Source: Janthinobacterium sp. PAMC25594 (GTDB taxonomy: Bacteria; Pseudomonadota; Gammaproteobacteria; Burkholderiales; Burkholderiaceae_D). From it: a DNA stretch of 64,000 nucleotides. Below the pieces are notes generated by a model, which had not been told where the DNA came from, made no database searches, and saw only the letters and a list, made by a program, of their open reading frames with translations. A program made the position numbers and the translations under genes. Of the stretch, positions 10,835 to 20,512 are shown one piece after another (the first letter of the stretch is position 1; every line of letters begins with the position of its first letter). Location of the stretch: contig NZ_CP080377.1 in assembly GCF_019443505.1 (NCBI RefSeq), forward strand, positions 6,014,001 through 6,078,000, read 5' to 3'.

Positions 10835-10889
10835 GTCGGATAGGTCGGATGAGCGGGGCCGCCGAGGCGCGTAGCGCGTAATCCGACAC
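10831..10889. repeat. REP-like palindromic repeat, second copy
   Basis: It begins GTAGGTCGGA, contains a partial tandem duplication of TAGGTCGGA, and ends GTAGCGCGTAATCCGAC, the complement of the start with a longer loop. It shares its arms with the repeat at 1121-1201. It lies between the convergent DUF1853 and lplT genes and overlaps the last codons of DUF1853. Confidence 0.75.
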
Positions 10890-10894
10890 CACCG

Positions 10895-12157
10895 TTAATG
10901 CTTATGCTCACCGATCAAGGAAAGATTGTCATGCTCAGCCTGGTTCAGCTTGTGCCGGCGCATGATCATGTACATGGTGCCGGCGACGAACAGGCCGAAC
11001 AGCGTGATGATGATATTGAGCGGCAGGTGCAGGCGGATCATGATCGAATATACGGCCAGCATGGTGAGAATCGACAGGTTCTCATTGAAGTTCTGCACGG
11101 CGATGGAATGGCCGGCGCTCATCAGGACGTGGCCGCGGTGTTGCAGCAGGGCATTCATTGGCACGACGAAGAAGCCGGACAGGGCGCCGATCAGTATCAG
11201 CAGCGGGTAGGCGATCCACACGGAGTGCACTTGCGTCATCATCATGACGATCACGCCCATGGCGATGCCCAGCGGAATGACGGTCAGCGATTTGCGTAGC
11301 GGAATGAAGCGTGCCGACAGCACGGCGCCGGCGGCCACGCCGATGGCGACCACGCCCACCAGGCTGGTCGCCTTGTCGAACGGCATGTTCAGCGACTGCT
11401 TGGCCCATTCCAGCACGATCAGTTGCAAGGTGGCGCCAGCGCCCCAGAACAGGGTCGTCACGGCCAGGGTGATCTGACCCAGTTTGTCTTTCCACAGGAT
11501 GGAATAGCAATTGGCAAAATCGGTGATCAGTTTGATAGGATTGCGTTCCTGGTGCGCATACACGCAGCCCGTGTCGGGAATCTTCAGGTTGGCCAGGGTC
11601 GCCATCACGTAGATGCCGACTACCACGCACAAGGCCGCTTCCGTCTTGCTGGTGATGCCCGTATCGATCATGGGGATGTCGATCGACAGCAGCATGTCGG
11701 ACACGTGGCCGCTGACGAGCGCGCCGCCCATGACGGTGCCGAGGATGATGGAGGTGACGGTCAAGCCTTCGATCCAGCCATTCGCCGCCACGAGCTTTTC
11801 CGGTGGCAGCAGTTCCGTCAGGATGCCGTACTTGGCGGGCGAATACACGGCCGCGCCAAAGCCGACGACGGCATAGGCAAGCAAGGGGTGCACCTGGAAG
11901 AAGACGAGGGCGCAGCCGAAGATCTTGACCAGGTTGGCGATGAACATGACCTTGCCTTTCGGCAATGCATCCGCGAAAGCGCCGACAAAAGCGGCCAACA
12001 GTACGTAAAACAGCACGAACGACAATTTGAGCAGCGGCGTGATCCACGCCGGGGATTTCATGGACACCAATAAATCGACGGCGACAAAAAAGAGGGCGTT
12101 ATCTGCCAGCGAAGAAAAGAACTGCGCCGCCATGATGGTATAAAAACCACGATTCAT
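10895..12157 (-). CDS. lplT: Lysophospholipid transporter LplT
   Basis: Major facilitator membrane protein, 420 residues and about 12 membrane segments. It moves lysophospholipids across the inner membrane for re-acylation. The opening MNRGFYTIMAAQFFSSLADNAL and the motif YSPAKYGILTELLP are characteristic of LplT. The acyltransferase/acyl-ACP synthetase Aas, its partner in E. coli, is not adjacent. The frame is open far upstream into alr antisense, but the family start fixes MNRGF at 12157. It is divergent from alr over a 246-bp gap. Confidence 0.92.
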   Translation of the reverse strand: MNRGFYTIMAAQFFSSLADNALFFVAVDLLVSMKSPAWITPLLKLSFVLFYVLLAAFVGAFADALPKGKVMFIANLVKIFGCALVFFQVHPLLAYAVVGFGAAVYSPAKYGILTELLPPEKLVAANGWIEGLTVTSIILGTVMGGALVSGHVSDMLLSIDIPMIDTGITSKTEAALCVVVGIYVMATLANLKIPDTGCVYAHQERNPIKLITDFANCYSILWKDKLGQITLAVTTLFWGAGATLQLIVLEWAKQSLNMPFDKATSLVGVVAIGVAAGAVLSARFIPLRKSLTVIPLGIAMGVIVMMMTQVHSVWIAYPLLILIGALSGFFVVPMNALLQHRGHVLMSAGHSIAVQNFNENLSILTMLAVYSIMIRLHLPLNIIITLFGLFVAGTMYMIMRRHKLNQAEHDNLSLIGEHKH

Positions 12158-12403
12158 TCTGGATTGCCTGAAATCATATCTGGCTTGCTTTATACCACGA
12201 AAAAACGGCAAACCCCAAGTTTGGCAGGGGCTGCCTTGCATAGTCTTGCCTAAGTGAAGCTTAATTTTTCTGCCGTAGAAAAATACATCACATGTGAGCA
12301 TTTTGTAAATGATGTCCTCTGCACACGATCGTGGGCATCTGCAGTGTCCGCTTACTGTGCATCCGGTAAAATACGGCTTTCCCACCCGCCGTGAACGACG
12401 CAT

Positions 12404-13507
12404 ATGCCCAGGCCCCTCATCGCCACCATCCATCTCGATGCCATGCAACACAATCTGGCGCGCGCCCGAGCCGGTGCCCGCGGCGCCAAGGTGTGGGCCG
12501 TCGTCAAGGCGAATGCCTATGGTCACGGCCTGGAACGGGCCATGCGGGGCTTTGCCGACGCCGATGGCCTGGCGCTGGTCGAGGTCGATTACGCCGTGCG
12601 CTTGCGCGAACTGGGCTGGGCCAAGCCCATCTTGCTGCTGGAAGGCTTTTTCGACGCCAGCGATTTGCCGGTCATGGCGCAATATGGCTTGAATGGCAGC
12701 GTGCATTGCGAAGAACAGATCGCCATGCTGGCAGCGGCGCGCTTGCCGCACGCCATCGATGTGCATCTGAAGATGAATACGGGCATGAATCGCCTGGGCT
12801 TTACGCCAGATGCCGTGGCGGGTGCGTATGCGCGCCTGCGCGCCATGCCGCATATCGGCACGATCACCCTGATGACGCATTTCGCCAATGCGGACGAGGT
12901 GGGTCCCACGCGCTTGCCTTTGGCCCAGCAGATGCTGCGTTTCGAAGCCGGGGTAGCCAGCATTACGGCCAGCACCGGGACAAGCTTGCCGCGCAGCCTG
13001 TGCAATTCGGCCGGCGTGCTGATGCACCATCTGGACAGCGACTGGGTGCGCCCCGGCATCATGCTGTACGGCGGCACGCCCAGCGGCGCTCCCGGCGGCA
13101 CCTCGGCGCAGGACTTCGGCTTGCTGCCCACCATGACCTTGCGCAGCAGCATCATCGGTATCCAGGATATCGCCGCCGGCGACGTGGTGGGCTACGGCAG
13201 CCGCTACGAAGCGGCCGGCAATATCAAGGTGGGCGTGGTGGCCTGCGGCTATGCGGATGGCTATCCGCGCCACGCGCCCGAAGGCACGCCCGTGCTGGTC
13301 GACGGCGTGCGCACGGGGCTCATCGGCCGGGTCTCGATGGACATGCTGATGGTCGACCTGACGCACGTGCCGGGCGCAAAAGTGGGTAGTTCGGTCACCT
13401 TGTGGGGCCAGGGCATGCCGATCGACGAGGTGGCGCTGGCCGCCGGCACCATCGGCTACGAGCTGATGTGCGCACTGGCGCCGCGCGTACCGGTGAACGA
13501 AGCGTAG
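12404..13507 (+). CDS. alr: Alanine racemase
   Basis: PLP enzyme interconverting L- and D-alanine for peptidoglycan, 367 residues. The PLP lysine is K35 in VVKANAYGHG, and the second catalytic base is Y264 in VVGYGSRY. HLKMNTGMNRLG and RVSMDMLMVDLT are standard racemase segments. The ATG follows the MPRPLIATI start seen in relatives. It is divergent from lplT and 74 bp upstream of radA. Confidence 0.96.
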   Translation: MPRPLIATIHLDAMQHNLARARAGARGAKVWAVVKANAYGHGLERAMRGFADADGLALVEVDYAVRLRELGWAKPILLLEGFFDASDLPVMAQYGLNGSVHCEEQIAMLAAARLPHAIDVHLKMNTGMNRLGFTPDAVAGAYARLRAMPHIGTITLMTHFANADEVGPTRLPLAQQMLRFEAGVASITASTGTSLPRSLCNSAGVLMHHLDSDWVRPGIMLYGGTPSGAPGGTSAQDFGLLPTMTLRSSIIGIQDIAAGDVVGYGSRYEAAGNIKVGVVACGYADGYPRHAPEGTPVLVDGVRTGLIGRVSMDMLMVDLTHVPGAKVGSSVTLWGQGMPIDEVALAAGTIGYELMCALAPRVPVNEA

Positions 13508-13535
13508 GGTGACGCGCAAGCGCGGTTTGTATATA

Positions 13536-13551
13536 CTGTATATATAACCAG
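13536..13551 (+). promoter_or_regulatory. Putative LexA (SOS) box upstream of radA
   Basis: CTGTATATATAACCAG has the CTG-N10-CAG form and matches 14 of 16 positions of the enterobacterial SOS consensus. It lies 30 bp upstream of the radA start, in an AT-rich stretch that could also hold the -10 region. Function is inferred from the motif and the repair gene it precedes. Confidence 0.55.
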
Positions 13552-13581
13552 CTGTTTCATTTTACCTGAGCAAAGTACACC

Positions 13582-14958
13582 ATGGCAAAAGTCAAGACCA
13601 TCTACACCTGCAGCGATTGCGGCGCCATCAGTAATAAATGGATGGGGCAATGCACCTCGTGCAACCAGTGGAACACCATGGTGGAAACCCTGCCCGAAAC
13701 GGGCGGCAACAACCGCTATTCGAATCCGCAGCACATGTCGCTGGCGCAGACGGCGCCCGTGCTGTCGCTCGACGATATCGACGCCATCGACGTGCCCCGC
13801 TTCGGCACGGGCATCGAGGAATTCGACCGCGTGCTGGGCGGCGGCATGGTGGCCGGCGGCGTGGTGCTGATCGGCGGCGACCCCGGCATCGGCAAGTCGA
13901 CCCTGCTGCTGCAGGCGCTGGCCAACATGTCGCACCACAAGCGCGTGCTGTATGTCAGCGGCGAAGAGTCCGGCGCACAGATCGCCCTGCGCGCCAAGCG
14001 CCTCGTCATCGACGCCAAGGAACTCAAATTGCAGGCCGAGATCCAGCTGGAAAAAATCCTCGGCACCCTGGCCGACCTGAAGCCGGAAGTGGTGGTGATT
14101 GATTCGATCCAGACCGTGTATTCGGACGCGCTCAGCTCGGCGCCCGGTTCCGTGGCGCAAGTGCGCGAATGCGCGGCGCAACTGACGCGCGCGGCCAAGC
14201 AGACGGGCGTGACCATCATCCTGGTGGGCCACGTGACGAAAGAGGGCGCGCTGGCCGGCCCCCGCGTGCTCGAACACATCGTCGACACGGTGCTGTATTT
14301 CGAGGGCGACGCCCATTCCAGCTTCCGCCTGGTGCGCGCCATCAAGAACCGTTTCGGCGCCGTCAATGAGCTGGGCGTGTTTGCCATGACGGAAAAGGGC
14401 TTGAAGGGCGTGTCGAACCCGTCCGCCCTGTTCCTGTCGCAGCACGACAACCAGGTGCCCGGTTCCTGCGTGATGGTGACGCAGGAAGGCACGCGCCCGC
14501 TGCTGGTGGAAATCCAGGCCCTGGTCGATACCAGCCACTTGCCGAATGCGCGCCGCCTGTCGGTGGGCCTGGAGCAGAACCGCCTGGCCATGCTGCTGGC
14601 CGTGGCGCACCGCCATGCGGGCATCGCCGCCTTCGACCAGGACGTGTTCATCAATGCCGTCGGCGGCGTCAAAATTACGGAACCGGCGGCCGACCTGGCC
14701 GTGTTGCTGGCGATTAACTCGTCGATGCGCAACAAACCCTTGCCGCGGGGACTCGTGGTGTTTGGCGAAGTGGGCCTGGCCGGCGAAATCCGCCCTGCGC
14801 CACGGGGCCAGGAACGCTTGCGCGAAGCGGCCAAGCTGGGCTTTACCCTGGCCGTGGTGCCCAAGTCCAACCTGCCCAAGCAAGCGATCAAGGGTCTCAA
14901 GGTCATCGGCGTCGAGCGCATCGACGAAGCGTTCAACAAATTGCGCGATCTGGAGTAA
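13582..14958 (+). CDS. radA: DNA repair protein RadA (Sms)
   Basis: RecA-like branch-migration ATPase, 458 residues. It has an N-terminal C4 zinc finger (C10, C13, C24, C27), Walker A GGDPGIGKS at 98-106, the RadA-specific KNRFG motif, and a C-terminal Lon-protease-like domain (ADLAVLLAINSS to GLAGEIRPAPRGQERLREA). It acts in recombinational repair and branch migration. A LexA-like box lies 30 bp upstream. No terminator with a clear U-tract was seen downstream. Confidence 0.97.
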   Translation: MAKVKTIYTCSDCGAISNKWMGQCTSCNQWNTMVETLPETGGNNRYSNPQHMSLAQTAPVLSLDDIDAIDVPRFGTGIEEFDRVLGGGMVAGGVVLIGGDPGIGKSTLLLQALANMSHHKRVLYVSGEESGAQIALRAKRLVIDAKELKLQAEIQLEKILGTLADLKPEVVVIDSIQTVYSDALSSAPGSVAQVRECAAQLTRAAKQTGVTIILVGHVTKEGALAGPRVLEHIVDTVLYFEGDAHSSFRLVRAIKNRFGAVNELGVFAMTEKGLKGVSNPSALFLSQHDNQVPGSCVMVTQEGTRPLLVEIQALVDTSHLPNARRLSVGLEQNRLAMLLAVAHRHAGIAAFDQDVFINAVGGVKITEPAADLAVLLAINSSMRNKPLPRGLVVFGEVGLAGEIRPAPRGQERLREAAKLGFTLAVVPKSNLPKQAIKGLKVIGVERIDEAFNKLRDLE

Positions 14959-15091
14959 GAGTTGGTATGGTTTAAATGCCAAGCTTAAGACAAGTCAAAC
15001 AGAATTTCCGTTTAGAACTATAATATTTGTCCGATGAATTCGCGCAGCGAGTTCGCATCGACAATGCATAGTTTTAGAGAAGCGGAATACA

Positions 15092-15412
15092 GTGTCAGTT
15101 GAGCAAAGGCAGGGCGCACGCAAGATATTGCGTGCCAAGGCAATGTTGGTAATGGATGGCGCGGGGCCCGTGGCGGCGCGCACCCTCGATGTGGGGCCGG
15201 GCGGCATGGCGGCCGTCATCGCGGAGCCGGTGCCGACAGGCAAGCAGGGCAAGGTGTTGTTCGAATTGTTTTACGATGGCTCGGCACACATCATCGAGGC
15301 GCGCGTGTCCGTCTCGCACTGCATTTTCAGCAGTGCAGGTTTCAAGGTGGGACTCACTTTCCCGCAGCTGGACATGGCTGTCAGCAGCGCCATTTCGAAA
15401 TTCATGCGCTGA
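15092..15412 (+). CDS. Single-domain PilZ protein, probable c-di-GMP sensor
   Basis: Protein of 106 residues from a GTG start. It carries the two c-di-GMP binding elements of PilZ domains: R6-x3-R10 (RQGAR) and a D/NxSxxG-like DVGPGG at residue 33, with glycine at the usual serine position. The C-terminal strand GFKVGLTFPQL closes the barrel. It lies just upstream of the FliD-like gene, so a link to motility is plausible. Binding would have to be shown because the second motif is not canonical. Confidence 0.75.
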   Translation: MSVEQRQGARKILRAKAMLVMDGAGPVAARTLDVGPGGMAAVIAEPVPTGKQGKVLFELFYDGSAHIIEARVSVSHCIFSSAGFKVGLTFPQLDMAVSSAISKFMR

Positions 15413-15643
15413 GGCATGCCCGGGGAGTGCTGCCGGTGAAATGCGCTAAAATGGTGCATATGGGTTTGCAGTCAGGAAAAACTTGTTCTGTTCGCTGTTT
15501 TGATATTCCGGTAATACTGCATAATTATCAACCAGAAGAGGAACCTTGCCGCGCCATGCGCGCTTGATGTCCGTTTCCAGCGCAGCGCGCGGTCATGACC
15601 TGAACCGTGTGCCATGACCTTACACCCGACGGGAATGCCTACC

Positions 15644-17029
15644 ATGTTTAATTCGACCATCAACAGCAGGGCTTACACCAACAACACGCAACAGACGACG
15701 CAGGGCAATATCTCGGCCGATGTATATGCGAAGGTGGAGCGCCAGATGCAGTCGCAGAACACGGGCGTCGTCAAGCTCAACGCCAACCTGGCGCGCGACC
15801 AGGCCAAATTCTCGGGCCTGGGCCAGTTGCAATCGGCGCTGGCGAAATTCCAGACCGTGGCCAAGAACATGGCCGGCAGCGGCCTGGCCACTTCGGCCAC
15901 GTCGAGCACCAAGGACGTCGTCAGCGCCACCACCACCGACAAGGCTGTCAGCGGCAGCCACGAAATGAACATCAAGCAGCTGGCGCAGGGGCAGACACTG
16001 CAGAGTGGCGTGCAGAAATCGTCGAGCGCGGCCATCGGCACGGGGGCGCCGGCGCTGGTGAAGATCGAAGTGGGCAGCACGGACGGCAAGCAATTTACGC
16101 CCGGCAGCGGCAAGGTCATTTCGCTGACGATTGACAGCAGCAACAATAGCCTCGACGGCATCGCCGCCGCACTGAAGCAGCAGGGCATCGACGCCAGCGT
16201 GGTGAAGGGTCCCGATGGCTATTCGCTGGCGCTGAACGGCAAGAGCGGCGCCGACAGCAGCATGCGCATCAGCGTGTCCGGCGACGCGGCCGTCAGCAAC
16301 CTGCTCAGCTACGCGCCCGGTGCCGGCAAGGGCCTGCAGCAGACGGCCGCCGCGCAGGATGCGCTGCTCACCGTCGACGGCAAGGATATCAAGAGCGCCA
16401 CGAATACCCTGACGACTGCCGTCGAGGGCGCCACCATCGAATTGAAGAAAACAGGCACGACGGACCTCGTCATCGCCAAGGACAGCAGCCAGATCGCCAG
16501 CAACGTGGCCAGCTTCGTCACGGCCTACAATGAACTCAACAGCAAGCTGCAGAGCCTGCAGCAGGGCGATTTGAAGTCCGATACGGCCCTGGGCCAGGTG
16601 CGTTCGCAGATGGAGCAAGTGCTGCGCACGGCCAGCACGGGCGTGCCCGCTTCCATCCTGGGCAGCGCCGGCGTGACCCTGGGCAAGAGCGGCGAACTGG
16701 TACTCGACGATAAAAAACTCAAGGCCGCCATCGCCGCCGATCCGGACGCCGTCAGCAAGCTGTTTACGAATAACGGCAAGGGCGTGGCGGACCAGTTTTC
16801 CAGCAAGATCGGTGAACTGACGGGCGAAACGAGCATCATCCGCAAGGAAGTGCAATCGGTGGGCAAGGACATCACGACGCTGACCAACAAGAAAGCCGTG
16901 CTGGCCAAGGCATTGACGGCGCAGGCGCAGGCGCTGGTGAAGGCGTATTCGGCCCAGGAACAGATGGGCACGAACTCGGCCTTGCCGGGTTATACCGGTA
17001 AAAATTCGCTTTTCGACTTCATGGCTTAA
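15644..17029 (+). CDS. FliD-like (flagellar cap/hook-associated protein 2) orphan protein
   Basis: 461 residues from ATG 15644, which has GGGA ten bases upstream; ATGs at 15614 and 15635 are alternatives. Residues about 25-120 match the FliD N-terminal region (LGQLQSALAKFQTVAKNM, HEMNIKQLAQGQTLQSG). About 230-450 match the C-terminal region (YNELNSKLQSL, ASILGSAGVTLGKSGEL, VSKLFTNNGKGVADQF). The usual opening motif GLGSGLD is missing, and the C-terminus lacks the normal LDxxxxxMN tail. No other flagellar filament genes are nearby. It is secreted without a signal peptide if it uses the flagellar route. Confidence 0.75.
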   Translation: MFNSTINSRAYTNNTQQTTQGNISADVYAKVERQMQSQNTGVVKLNANLARDQAKFSGLGQLQSALAKFQTVAKNMAGSGLATSATSSTKDVVSATTTDKAVSGSHEMNIKQLAQGQTLQSGVQKSSSAAIGTGAPALVKIEVGSTDGKQFTPGSGKVISLTIDSSNNSLDGIAAALKQQGIDASVVKGPDGYSLALNGKSGADSSMRISVSGDAAVSNLLSYAPGAGKGLQQTAAAQDALLTVDGKDIKSATNTLTTAVEGATIELKKTGTTDLVIAKDSSQIASNVASFVTAYNELNSKLQSLQQGDLKSDTALGQVRSQMEQVLRTASTGVPASILGSAGVTLGKSGELVLDDKKLKAAIAADPDAVSKLFTNNGKGVADQFSSKIGELTGETSIIRKEVQSVGKDITTLTNKKAVLAKALTAQAQALVKAYSAQEQMGTNSALPGYTGKNSLFDFMA

Positions 17030-17826
17030 GAGCGCTCGCCCTGCGCAAAGAAGGCCGATGGCGAACTGCCGAAGGTCTTCTTGAACATGGCGGAAAAGGC
17101 CGACTGGCTGGCGTAGCCCAGTTCTTCGGCCACCTGCGACAGCGGCACGCCGCGCGCGATCAGGGGCGCCGCGTGCGCCAGGCGCACCTGCTGGCGCCAC
17201 TGGCCAAAACTCATGCCCAATTCCCGTTCGAACAGCCGCGCCAGCGTACGCTCCGAGGCGCCGACCTGCTGCGCCCAGTGTTCCAGCGTCTGGTTCAAGC
17301 CGGGCTTGTCGATCAGGCTGTCGCACAGGGTCTTCAGGCGCTTGTCGCTGGGCAAGGGCACACGGATGGGACGCGTGTCCGAGCGTTTCAGCTCGTCGAG
17401 GATCAGTTCGGCCAGCAGCGCCTCGCGCGCCGGTTCCTGGCCCGGGTCCAGCTGCTCCAGCGCCATGATCAGCTGGCGCAGCAGGTTAGACACTTCCAGC
17501 ACCTTGCAGTCGCTGCCCGCGAACGGCGCGCGCGCGGCATGGATGCACAGGGGGCGCAAGCGGGTTTTTTCCAGTATCGTGACGGCATGCTCCACGTTCG
17601 GCGCGATCCAGATGGCGCGCATGGGCGGCAGCACCCAGCTGCTGTTGTTGGCGGTAATGCGCAGCACGCCTTCGAGCGCCATGGTGACCTGGCCCCAGGG
17701 GTGGCTGTGCGGTAATAAAAATTCATCGGGTTGCAGGTCGCGCGCGACCATGGTCACGGGGATGGTCGCACTGGGCGCCTCCCTTGGCGGACACATGCGG
17801 GTATGGTGGAGGATAGGTACACCCAT
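17026..17826 (-). CDS. AraC-family transcriptional regulator
   Basis: 266 residues with an N-terminal cupin sensor (HSHPWGQVTMALEGVL) and a C-terminal double helix-turn-helix (LEHWAQQVGASERTLARLFERELG, then SQVAEELGYASQSAFSAMFKKTFG). It is divergent from an MFS exporter with about 100 bp between starts, the usual arrangement for local control. Its stop overlaps the end of the FliD-like gene by four bases on the opposite strand. The ligand is unknown. Confidence 0.88.
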   Translation of the reverse strand: MGVPILHHTRMCPPREAPSATIPVTMVARDLQPDEFLLPHSHPWGQVTMALEGVLRITANNSSWVLPPMRAIWIAPNVEHAVTILEKTRLRPLCIHAARAPFAGSDCKVLEVSNLLRQLIMALEQLDPGQEPAREALLAELILDELKRSDTRPIRVPLPSDKRLKTLCDSLIDKPGLNQTLEHWAQQVGASERTLARLFERELGMSFGQWRQQVRLAHAAPLIARGVPLSQVAEELGYASQSAFSAMFKKTFGSSPSAFFAQGERS

Positions 17827-17854
17827 CAGCTTGGCCTTAATTCGATAAATTATG

Positions 17855-17877
17855 TCGTTCTGTCGGAAAACAGACGA
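17855..17877. promoter_or_regulatory. Interrupted inverted repeat between AraC regulator and MFS gene
   Basis: TCGTTCTGT at 17855-17863 and ACAGACGA at 17870-17877 are complementary apart from one bulged base. The repeat sits centrally in the divergent promoter region. AraC proteins often prefer direct repeats, so this is only a candidate operator. Confidence 0.35.
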
Positions 17878-17926
17878 TGGTATTTTGCATACACTTGAGC
17901 TTCACCAGTATAAGACAGGGTATGAC

Positions 17927-19177
17927 ATGATAACAACTAACTCGGCAACAGACTTGCCGCCGCAGTCACCGCCAACCTTGCGCAGCGACGCGCGCGTCAT
18001 CGCCCTGGTGGGCCTGGCGCATGGCATTTCGCACTTCTACCACCTGATCCTCGCGGCCCTGTTCGTCTGGCTGAAACCCGCCTTCGGCCTGTCGTATGCG
18101 GAACTGGGCTTGCTGATGACGGTGTTTTTCATCATCTCGGGCGTGGGGCAGGCGCTGGCCGGCTTTGTCGTCGACCGCTTCGGCGCCCGCGCCGTGCTGT
18201 TTTCCGGCATTTTCCTGCTGGGCGTGTCGGCGCTGGCCCTGTCCACCGCGCACAGCTATGCGGCGCTGATGCTGGGCGCCATGCTGGCCGGCATGGGCAA
18301 CAGCGTGTTCCATCCGGCCGACTATACGATCCTCAACCAGCGCGTCTCGGCGGCCCGCGTGGCCTACGGCTTTTCCGTGCATGGCATCAGCGGCAACATC
18401 GGCTGGGCCCTGGCACCGCTGTTCATGACCTATGTTGCCACCCAGTATGACTGGAGAATCGCGCTGCAGTGCGCGGCCGTGCTGCCGTTCGGCGTGCTGC
18501 TGATCCTGTTCCTGAACCGCCACGCCATCCGTCCCGAGCCGTTGAAAAAGGCCGCGCCGGGTCAGGCGGGCGGCGGCGAAGGCACGCTGGACTTTTTGCG
18601 TTTGCCGGCCGTGTGGATGTGTTTTGCCTTCTTCTTCATTACCGCCATCGCCCTGGGCGGCATCCAGAGCTTTGCCAGCGTGGCCCTGGTCAAGCTGTAC
18701 GGCATGAGCCTGGCGCTGGCCACCAGCGCCTACACGGCCTACATGCTGGCCTCGGCCGTGGGCATGCTGGCCGGCGGCGTGGTGGGCGCGCGCAGCAAGC
18801 AGCCGGACCGCAACGTGGCGATCGCCTTTTCCGCCGCCGCGCTGCTGGCCGTGCTGCTGGCCATGGCCGTCGTGCCGGCCTGGGGCGCGGTGGTGCTGAT
18901 GGGCGCCATCGGCCTGACGTCGGGCGTGGCGGGACCGTCGCGCGACCTGATGATACGCGCGGCGGCACCGAAGAATGCCACGGGGCGCGTGTATGGCGTC
19001 GTGTATTCGGGCCTCGACAGCGGCCTGGCCGTCGGGCCCCTGTTCTTTGGCGCGCTGATGGATGGCGACCATCCGGCCTTGCTGTTCGTCTTCATCGGCG
19101 TATTCCAGGCGCTGGCGATTGCCACGGCCGTGGGCGTGGGCGGCAAAACACGCGCCGCGGCGCTGCAAAAGGCATAG
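17927..19177 (+). CDS. MFS transporter, Fsr-like
   Basis: 416-residue, about 12-segment major facilitator protein. The first helix [18 protein letters not shown] and the loop [13 protein letters not shown] resemble the fosmidomycin-resistance branch. The start ATG 17927 has AGGG six bases upstream; the frame is open earlier but only into the promoter region. Divergent AraC regulation is likely. rraA follows after 32 bp and probably shares the transcript. Substrate unknown; export of a small toxic or signalling compound is the usual role in this branch. Confidence 0.85.
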   Translation: MITTNSATDLPPQSPPTLRSDARVIALVGLAHGISHFYHLILAALFVWLKPAFGLSYAELGLLMTVFFIISGVGQALAGFVVDRFGARAVLFSGIFLLGVSALALSTAHSYAALMLGAMLAGMGNSVFHPADYTILNQRVSAARVAYGFSVHGISGNIGWALAPLFMTYVATQYDWRIALQCAAVLPFGVLLILFLNRHAIRPEPLKKAAPGQAGGGEGTLDFLRLPAVWMCFAFFFITAIALGGIQSFASVALVKLYGMSLALATSAYTAYMLASAVGMLAGGVVGARSKQPDRNVAIAFSAAALLAVLLAMAVVPAWGAVVLMGAIGLTSGVAGPSRDLMIRAAAPKNATGRVYGVVYSGLDSGLAVGPLFFGALMDGDHPALLFVFIGVFQALAIATAVGVGGKTRAAALQKA

Positions 19178-19209
19178 AATCGTTGCCATCTGCCATTCAA
19201 GGAGTTCCC

Positions 19210-19704
19210 ATGAGCTTTGCCACCACCGATCTGTGCGACGACCATGCAGCCATGCTGGACGATGGCACCCTGGCCGTGCTGCCGCCCGTGTACCGCGCTT
19301 TCGGCCAGCGCGTGCGCTTCCGCGGCCCGGCCACCACCTTGCAAGTGTTCGAAGACAATGCCCTTGTGCGCAGCACCCTGGAAACGCCGGGCCAGGGCCA
19401 TGTGCTGGTGATCGATGGCGGCGGCAGCCTGCGCCGCGCGCTGGTGGGCGGCCAGCTGGGCGTGCTGGCCGAAAGCAACGGCTGGGCCGGCATCGTCGTC
19501 GATGGATGCATCCGTGACAGCGAGGAAATCAATGTCTGCCAGATCGGCGTGCGTGCACTGGCCACGCATCCGCGCAAGAGCAATAAAGCGGGTACGGGCC
19601 GGCGCGACGTGCGCGTGCAGATCAGCGGCGTGGCCGTGCATCCGGGCGACTGGATCTACGCCGATGCGGACGGCATCCTGGTGGCGCGGCAGGAACTCGA
19701 TTGA
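19210..19704 (+). CDS. RraA-family protein (RNase E regulator or HMG aldolase type)
   Basis: 164 residues with an AAGGAG ribosome-binding site eight bases upstream. It carries the RraA signature: [24 protein letters not shown] followed by [10 protein letters not shown]. The family includes RraA, an inhibitor of RNase E, and 4-hydroxy-4-methyl-2-oxoglutarate aldolases, which share the GG...A..G and DG..RD residues. Sequence alone does not separate these. The short length favours the RraA type. It follows the MFS gene in one unit. Confidence 0.85.
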   Translation: MSFATTDLCDDHAAMLDDGTLAVLPPVYRAFGQRVRFRGPATTLQVFEDNALVRSTLETPGQGHVLVIDGGGSLRRALVGGQLGVLAESNGWAGIVVDGCIRDSEEINVCQIGVRALATHPRKSNKAGTGRRDVRVQISGVAVHPGDWIYADADGILVARQELD

Positions 19705-19850
19705 CGCTCCACCTCAGAGGGGGGGATCTGGAGGTGTTGCATATTATCCACGTTAAATATATTTTTGCAAAGTTCTTTGATTTTCATCATGGCTGAGATA
19801 TGATTTCACTTAAGGTAACTTTAATATCAACAAAGCAAGGAAACCAGCTC

Positions 19851-20492
19851 ATGAAAATCGCCACCATCGCAGCAGTTGTCGCCCTGTTTGCTGCAGGCTC
19901 CGCCAGCGCCAGCCCCGTCAACCTGATCACGAATGGCAATTTTGAAACGGTCGCTTCCGGCTACACCATCGACAGCGGTTTTAAAGTCGTCAACAGCGGT
20001 TCGTCGGCCATTACGGGCTGGACCGTTGGCGCCAGTTCTGTCGACCTGATCCGCAATGCCTACAATGCCATCAATGGCTACAGCATCGATATGCTGGGCA
20101 CGCCTGGTCCGGGTTTCCTCTCGCAAAGTTTCAATGTCGTTGCCGGCCAGACGTATAAGCTGAGCTTTGACATGGCGCGCAATTCCGGCGGCCCCGCAGG
20201 TCAGGGCGTGGCGGTCAGTTTCGGTGGCGTGGCAGGCGATTTCTACTCGACGGCTGCCGCCTCGAACACCTTGTACAGCAATACCCTGAGTTTCACGGCT
20301 GCCACCACCGGCCTGGCGACCCTGTCGTTTGCCAGCGCCGCCAAGGCCGGCACGCCGCTCGACAACTACTCGGGCGCCGTGATCGACAACGTGTCCGTGA
20401 TGACCGCCGTGCCGGAACCGGAAACCTACGCCATGCTGCTCGCTGGCCTGGGCCTGATGGGTTTCCTGCGCCGCCGCAAGGCCGCCAAGTAA
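19851..20492 (+). CDS. PEP-CTERM anchored protein, choice-of-anchor-C like
   Basis: 213 residues. Signal peptide of about 20 residues ending ASA. A beta-rich ectodomain opens NLITNGNFE and includes GWTVGASSVDLI and SIDMLGTPG, the pattern of choice-of-anchor C/DUF642-like carbohydrate-associated domains. The C-terminus is VPEPETYAMLL, a hydrophobic helix and RRRKAAK, the exosortase sorting signal. The protein is expected to be processed by an exosortase encoded elsewhere and displayed or released with exopolysaccharide. A strong terminator follows. Confidence 0.85.
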   Translation: MKIATIAAVVALFAAGSASASPVNLITNGNFETVASGYTIDSGFKVVNSGSSAITGWTVGASSVDLIRNAYNAINGYSIDMLGTPGPGFLSQSFNVVAGQTYKLSFDMARNSGGPAGQGVAVSFGGVAGDFYSTAAASNTLYSNTLSFTAATTGLATLSFASAAKAGTPLDNYSGAVIDNVSVMTAVPEPETYAMLLAGLGLMGFLRRRKAAK

Positions 20493-20512
20493 GCCTGGCT
20501 TTGTCCGAGATC

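Noticed and set aside
12158..13519. Upstream extension of the lplT frame across alr
   Set aside because: The extension is antisense to alr and not membrane-like; the family start MNRGFYT is at 12157.
15413..15643. Search for a sigma-28 flagellar promoter before the FliD-like gene
   Set aside because: No GCCGATAA-type -10 element found at a suitable distance.
15620..17326. 568-codon minus-strand open frame over the FliD-like gene
   Set aside because: His/Gln/Arg-rich shadow with no recognisable domain; the plus frame carries FliD motifs.
19704..19740. Dyad CACCTC...GAGGTG after the RraA-family gene as a terminator
   Set aside because: Weak, bulged stem and no T-tract.
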